From assembly GCA_022759065.1 (NCBI GenBank), contig JAEMPZ010000136.1, positions 1 to 6,814 of the forward strand: a DNA stretch of 6,814 nt, in the 5' to 3' direction. Below the pieces are notes generated by a model. That model saw only the letters and a program-made list of their open reading frames with translations, searched no databases and was not told the origin of the DNA. A program made the position numbers and the translations under genes. Source of the DNA: Acidobacteriota bacterium (GTDB lineage Bacteria; Acidobacteriota; UBA4820; DSQY01). Below are positions 4,812 to 6,814 of this stretch, in pieces; position 1 is the first letter of the stretch; every line of letters begins with the position of its first letter.

Positions 4812-6716
4812 CTACTTGATCTCCAAGCGTACGGGAAATGTTATTTTGGTCTTGACGGGCACGCCGTTCTTGATGGCGGGAGAATAGCGGGTGGCCATGG
4901 CTGCCTTGACCAGAGCGTCGCCCATGCCATAGTCGGTGGGCGGGCCTTTGACCACCTTGGCTCCCGTCACGGCGCCAGTCTCGTCAACCGCGACTTCCAA
5001 ATAGATGACGCCGCTCAATCGGTTGGCGCGGGCCTGTGGAGTGTACTCCACGGAGAGCTTCTTGATCTCCTTTGGCTTGACGTCCACCGCAAAAAGGTCC
5101 ACAAAGTCACCAGCCTTCGTCGAGGCCGTTGATGCCTGGGCCTCTGGCGGGGCCGCCGGCGAGGCGGGCTGCTGGCCGCCGGGAGCCTCTGCCGCCGGCG
5201 GAGCGGGCTCGTTCTTGGCGGGAGGTTGAGCGCTTTGCTGAGGGGGGGCTTGCGGCTGGCTCGACGCCGGCGAAGAAGGAGCCTGCACCGTCTTTTCCTT
5301 TTCGGCTAGTTGTGCCTGCGCCTGCTTCTGCTCGTCAACCTTCCGTTTGGCCTCTTCCAAAAGCTTCTTGGCCTTGGCCTTTTCGTCAGCGGTGGTGGCC
5401 GCGGCCATCTTCTGCTCGAGATCCTGCTTTTCTTTTTCGGAGGCCGCCAGCTTCGCGGCCAGTTCATCCTGCTGCTTTTTCAGCGCGGCCTTCTCGGCAG
5501 CCACCTGCGCTTCAACCTGCGCCCGTATGTCCGCCTCCGCGGGGCCGCGCTTCGCAAAAGCGAAGTAGGCCAGGACGGAGATGACAACTATAAGAGCGAG
5601 CGCGCCGAGGCCGATGTAAAGCCCTTTTCGGCTGGGTTCCGGTTCAACGCCGAAGGTGGGCGCGGGGATTTCCGGCGCTGGTTCCGCTGAGGGCTGGTAG
5701 ATTGGCTTTCGCTTCGGCTTGGGCGCCGGCTCAGCCTGTTTTTCCTCCTCTTTGGGCGCTTCAGGCGCCACGGGCAGGAACTTCGCCCGATCCATGGAGA
5801 GGAACTCTTTATCCCGTTTCGACTCGGGCTCGTCCTCGTCCCTGAACAACGAGTGCATCAGGAAAGCCATGTTGAAAGTGCTGGGGCTGTACTCTCCGGA
5901 GGCTATGAGCTGGTTGAGATCCGCCTTCATCTCGTCGAATGACTTGTAGGCGCCAGGAGCATCCGGGAGCAAGCTCTTTTCAATGATCGCGGCCAGGTTT
6001 GGAGGCAGAGGCTCCAACGGGCCCGCCCCCTTTTTCAGCCCTTCAATCCTGGCCTTTATCTCGACGCTCTTGCCTTCCTGCCTGAGCGGCTGCCTCGAAA
6101 GGAACTCAAAGAACAGCGCGCCCAGGGCGAAACGGTCGGCTGACTCAAGCGCCTTCTTTCCCGATCGCACCTCTGGGGGCTGGCAGGAAAGGTATTTTTC
6201 TAACCACGGCGACTGAAGCAAAGCGGTTGTTTGAATGTCTTTCGCGACGCCCGGCAGCAGCTTGACTTCGCCTTCAAAAGTGACCAGAACCTCCTCAGCG
6301 CCAAGCGCCCCGTGAAACTGGCCCTGCGTGGAAAGCGAGAGAAGCGCGCCGGCGATGCGCTCCGCGAGATAAACCGCCTGGTCGTGCGCGAGCGGCAGGC
6401 CCTCTTGCGCGCAGCGGGCCAGCACGTCGGAAAGCAGCCTTCCCTGCAAGTATTCAACGGCCATAAAAAGCCGCCCTTGCTCCTGGCCGAACCCATGCAG
6501 GCCAAGGGTGTAAAGGTCGCCCAACTCCCTCCATTTATTGGCGTGAGCTTGCAGGAGCGTGTTCGCTGGAGCGCACTCCGATACCTCCTTGCGGAAAACG
6601 CGCAGGAGAAAAAGGCGCGGTTCCCCTTCTGTGTTTACGGCCTTGAAAACTTCCCCAAGGCTGGTTTGGGAAAAGGTTTCGACTGCCAGGTAATCACCAA
6701 AGCGCTGAGGCTGCAT
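4812..6716 (-). CDS. Pseudokinase / transmembrane / coiled-coil / TonB C-terminal fusion protein
   Basis: The product is 634 residues from the ATG at 6716. Residues 5 to about 270 have the layout of a Hanks-type Ser/Thr kinase: [11 protein letters not shown] at the start, LGEVF in the nucleotide loop, PPE (180-182) for APE, and the subdomain IX Asp194 in [14 protein letters not shown]. Key catalytic residues are lost. The VAIK lysine is Arg39, HRD is HGA (135-137), the catalytic-loop Asn is Glu142, and DFG is reduced to PG (155-156). It is therefore probably a pseudokinase. A juxtamembrane block [15 protein letters not shown] lies near 279-293, followed by an acidic/Pro-rich linker. One membrane helix spans about 365-388, then a charged coiled coil (about 393-476), a Pro/Ala/Gln-rich spacer (about 477-531) and a TonB_C domain (about 549-634) ending in PVRLEIK. 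The topology places the kinase fold in the cytoplasm and TonB in the periplasm. The ATG at 6716 is preferred over an upstream in-frame TTG (6788) because it has a strong Shine-Dalgarno and directly precedes the kinase fold. TonB classically transmits ExbBD energy to outer-membrane receptors; whether this one does is unknown. Confidence 0.88.
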   Translation of the reverse strand: MQPQRFGDYLAVETFSQTSLGEVFKAVNTEGEPRLFLLRVFRKEVSECAPANTLLQAHANKWRELGDLYTLGLHGFGQEQGRLFMAVEYLQGRLLSDVLARCAQEGLPLAHDQAVYLAERIAGALLSLSTQGQFHGALGAEEVLVTFEGEVKLLPGVAKDIQTTALLQSPWLEKYLSCQPPEVRSGKKALESADRFALGALFFEFLSRQPLRQEGKSVEIKARIEGLKKGAGPLEPLPPNLAAIIEKSLLPDAPGAYKSFDEMKADLNQLIASGEYSPSTFNMAFLMHSLFRDEDEPESKRDKEFLSMDRAKFLPVAPEAPKEEEKQAEPAPKPKRKPIYQPSAEPAPEIPAPTFGVEPEPSRKGLYIGLGALALIVVISVLAYFAFAKRGPAEADIRAQVEAQVAAEKAALKKQQDELAAKLAASEKEKQDLEQKMAAATTADEKAKAKKLLEEAKRKVDEQKQAQAQLAEKEKTVQAPSSPASSQPQAPPQQSAQPPAKNEPAPPAAEAPGGQQPASPAAPPEAQASTASTKAGDFVDLFAVDVKPKEIKKLSVEYTPQARANRLSGVIYLEVAVDETGAVTGAKVVKGPPTDYGMGDALVKAAMATRYSPAIKNGVPVKTKITFPVRLEIK

Positions 6717-6721
6717 ATCCG

Positions 6722-6730
6722 CTCCCCCTT
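6722..6730 (-). promoter_or_regulatory. Shine-Dalgarno fixing the start of the pseudokinase/TonB gene
   Basis: The minus strand reads AAGGGGGAG (6730-6722), then CGGAT, then ATG (6716-6714). The purine-rich GGGGGAG at a 5-base spacing supports this ATG over the TTG at 6788, which lacks a comparable site. Confidence 0.65.
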
Positions 6731-6766
6731 CGGTCAAGGACAGTTTAAACGCTTCCTCTTCCCGCG

Positions 6767-6814
6767 TCAAATAGCGCCCAAAAACCAAAGAGCCATGACG
6801 AAGGCGCGCCGCCA
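6767..6814 (-). CDS. Possible C-terminal tail of the upstream gene (start outside window)
   Basis: On the minus strand one frame is open from the window edge to a TGA at 6769-6767 and encodes 15 residues (WRRAFVMALWFLGAI). It ends 50 bases before the ATG of the pseudokinase/TonB gene. A short hydrophobic C-terminus of a co-directional neighbour is plausible. With 15 codons the open frame could be chance, and the frame of the downstream gene is also open to the edge, so the call is weak. No product can be named. Confidence 0.3.
   Translation of the reverse strand, partial: WRRAFVMALWFLGAI

Noticed and set aside
4773..5132. + strand frame of 119 codons opposite the TonB C-terminal domain
   Set aside because: It lies antisense to a well-identified domain and has no recognisable family motif.
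5310..5690. Long + strand frames opposite the coiled-coil and Pro-rich part of the TonB fusion
   Set aside because: They are antisense to low-complexity coding sequence, give Leu/Ser/Ala-rich or Arg/Pro-rich translations, and have no start signals.
6717..6788. Longer version of the pseudokinase/TonB protein starting at TTG 6788 (24 extra residues)
   Set aside because: The start would be a rare TTG without a clear ribosome binding site. The ATG at 6716 has a strong one and lies immediately before the kinase fold.

Overview
The window looks like ordinary chromosome of a GC-rich diderm (Gram-negative-type) bacterium. The diderm reading rests on a TonB-type periplasmic domain and a YdbL-like (DUF1318) envelope protein. 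The gene types (fused CoaBC, Fe-S type-4 uracil-DNA glycosylase, adenylylatable GlnA, kinase-like/TonB fusion) would suit a deltaproteobacterium-like or other uncultured diderm lineage, but the sequence alone does not fix the phylum. I see no phage, IS, CRISPR, tRNA or rRNA features.

Layout: two convergent transcription units face each other across a gene-poor middle. On the + strand, bases 1-71 are the tail of an unknown, apparently membrane-embedded protein. It is followed by coaBC (102-1319) and, overlapping it by 11 bases, a type-4 uracil-DNA glycosylase with a GTG start (1309-2049). On the - strand, reading leftward from the right edge, there is a possible gene tail (stop at 6767), a pseudokinase/TonB fusion (6716-4812), glnA (4782-3370) and a DUF1318/YdbL-like protein (3323-2673). 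These lie 50, 29 and 46 bases apart and look like one operon.

The middle (2050-2672) is not empty. On the - strand it carries a compact, self-contained small gene. It has a near-consensus sigma70 promoter (TTGACG, 17 bases, TATATT), a strong Shine-Dalgarno, a 63-codon basic proline-rich ORF (2397-2206) and a perfect 9-bp-stem rho-independent terminator with a T-rich tail (2192-2161). I do not recognise its product.

The two most interesting items are this orphan small gene and the 634-residue fusion. The fusion combines a degenerate, probably catalytically dead Ser/Thr kinase domain in the cytoplasm, a single membrane span, a charged coiled coil, a Pro/Ala/Gln-rich spacer and a C-terminal TonB domain, and it sits directly upstream of glutamine synthetase. 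CoaBC (coenzyme A synthesis), the glycosylase (uracil repair) and GlnA (ammonia assimilation) are housekeeping enzymes with their key motifs intact.
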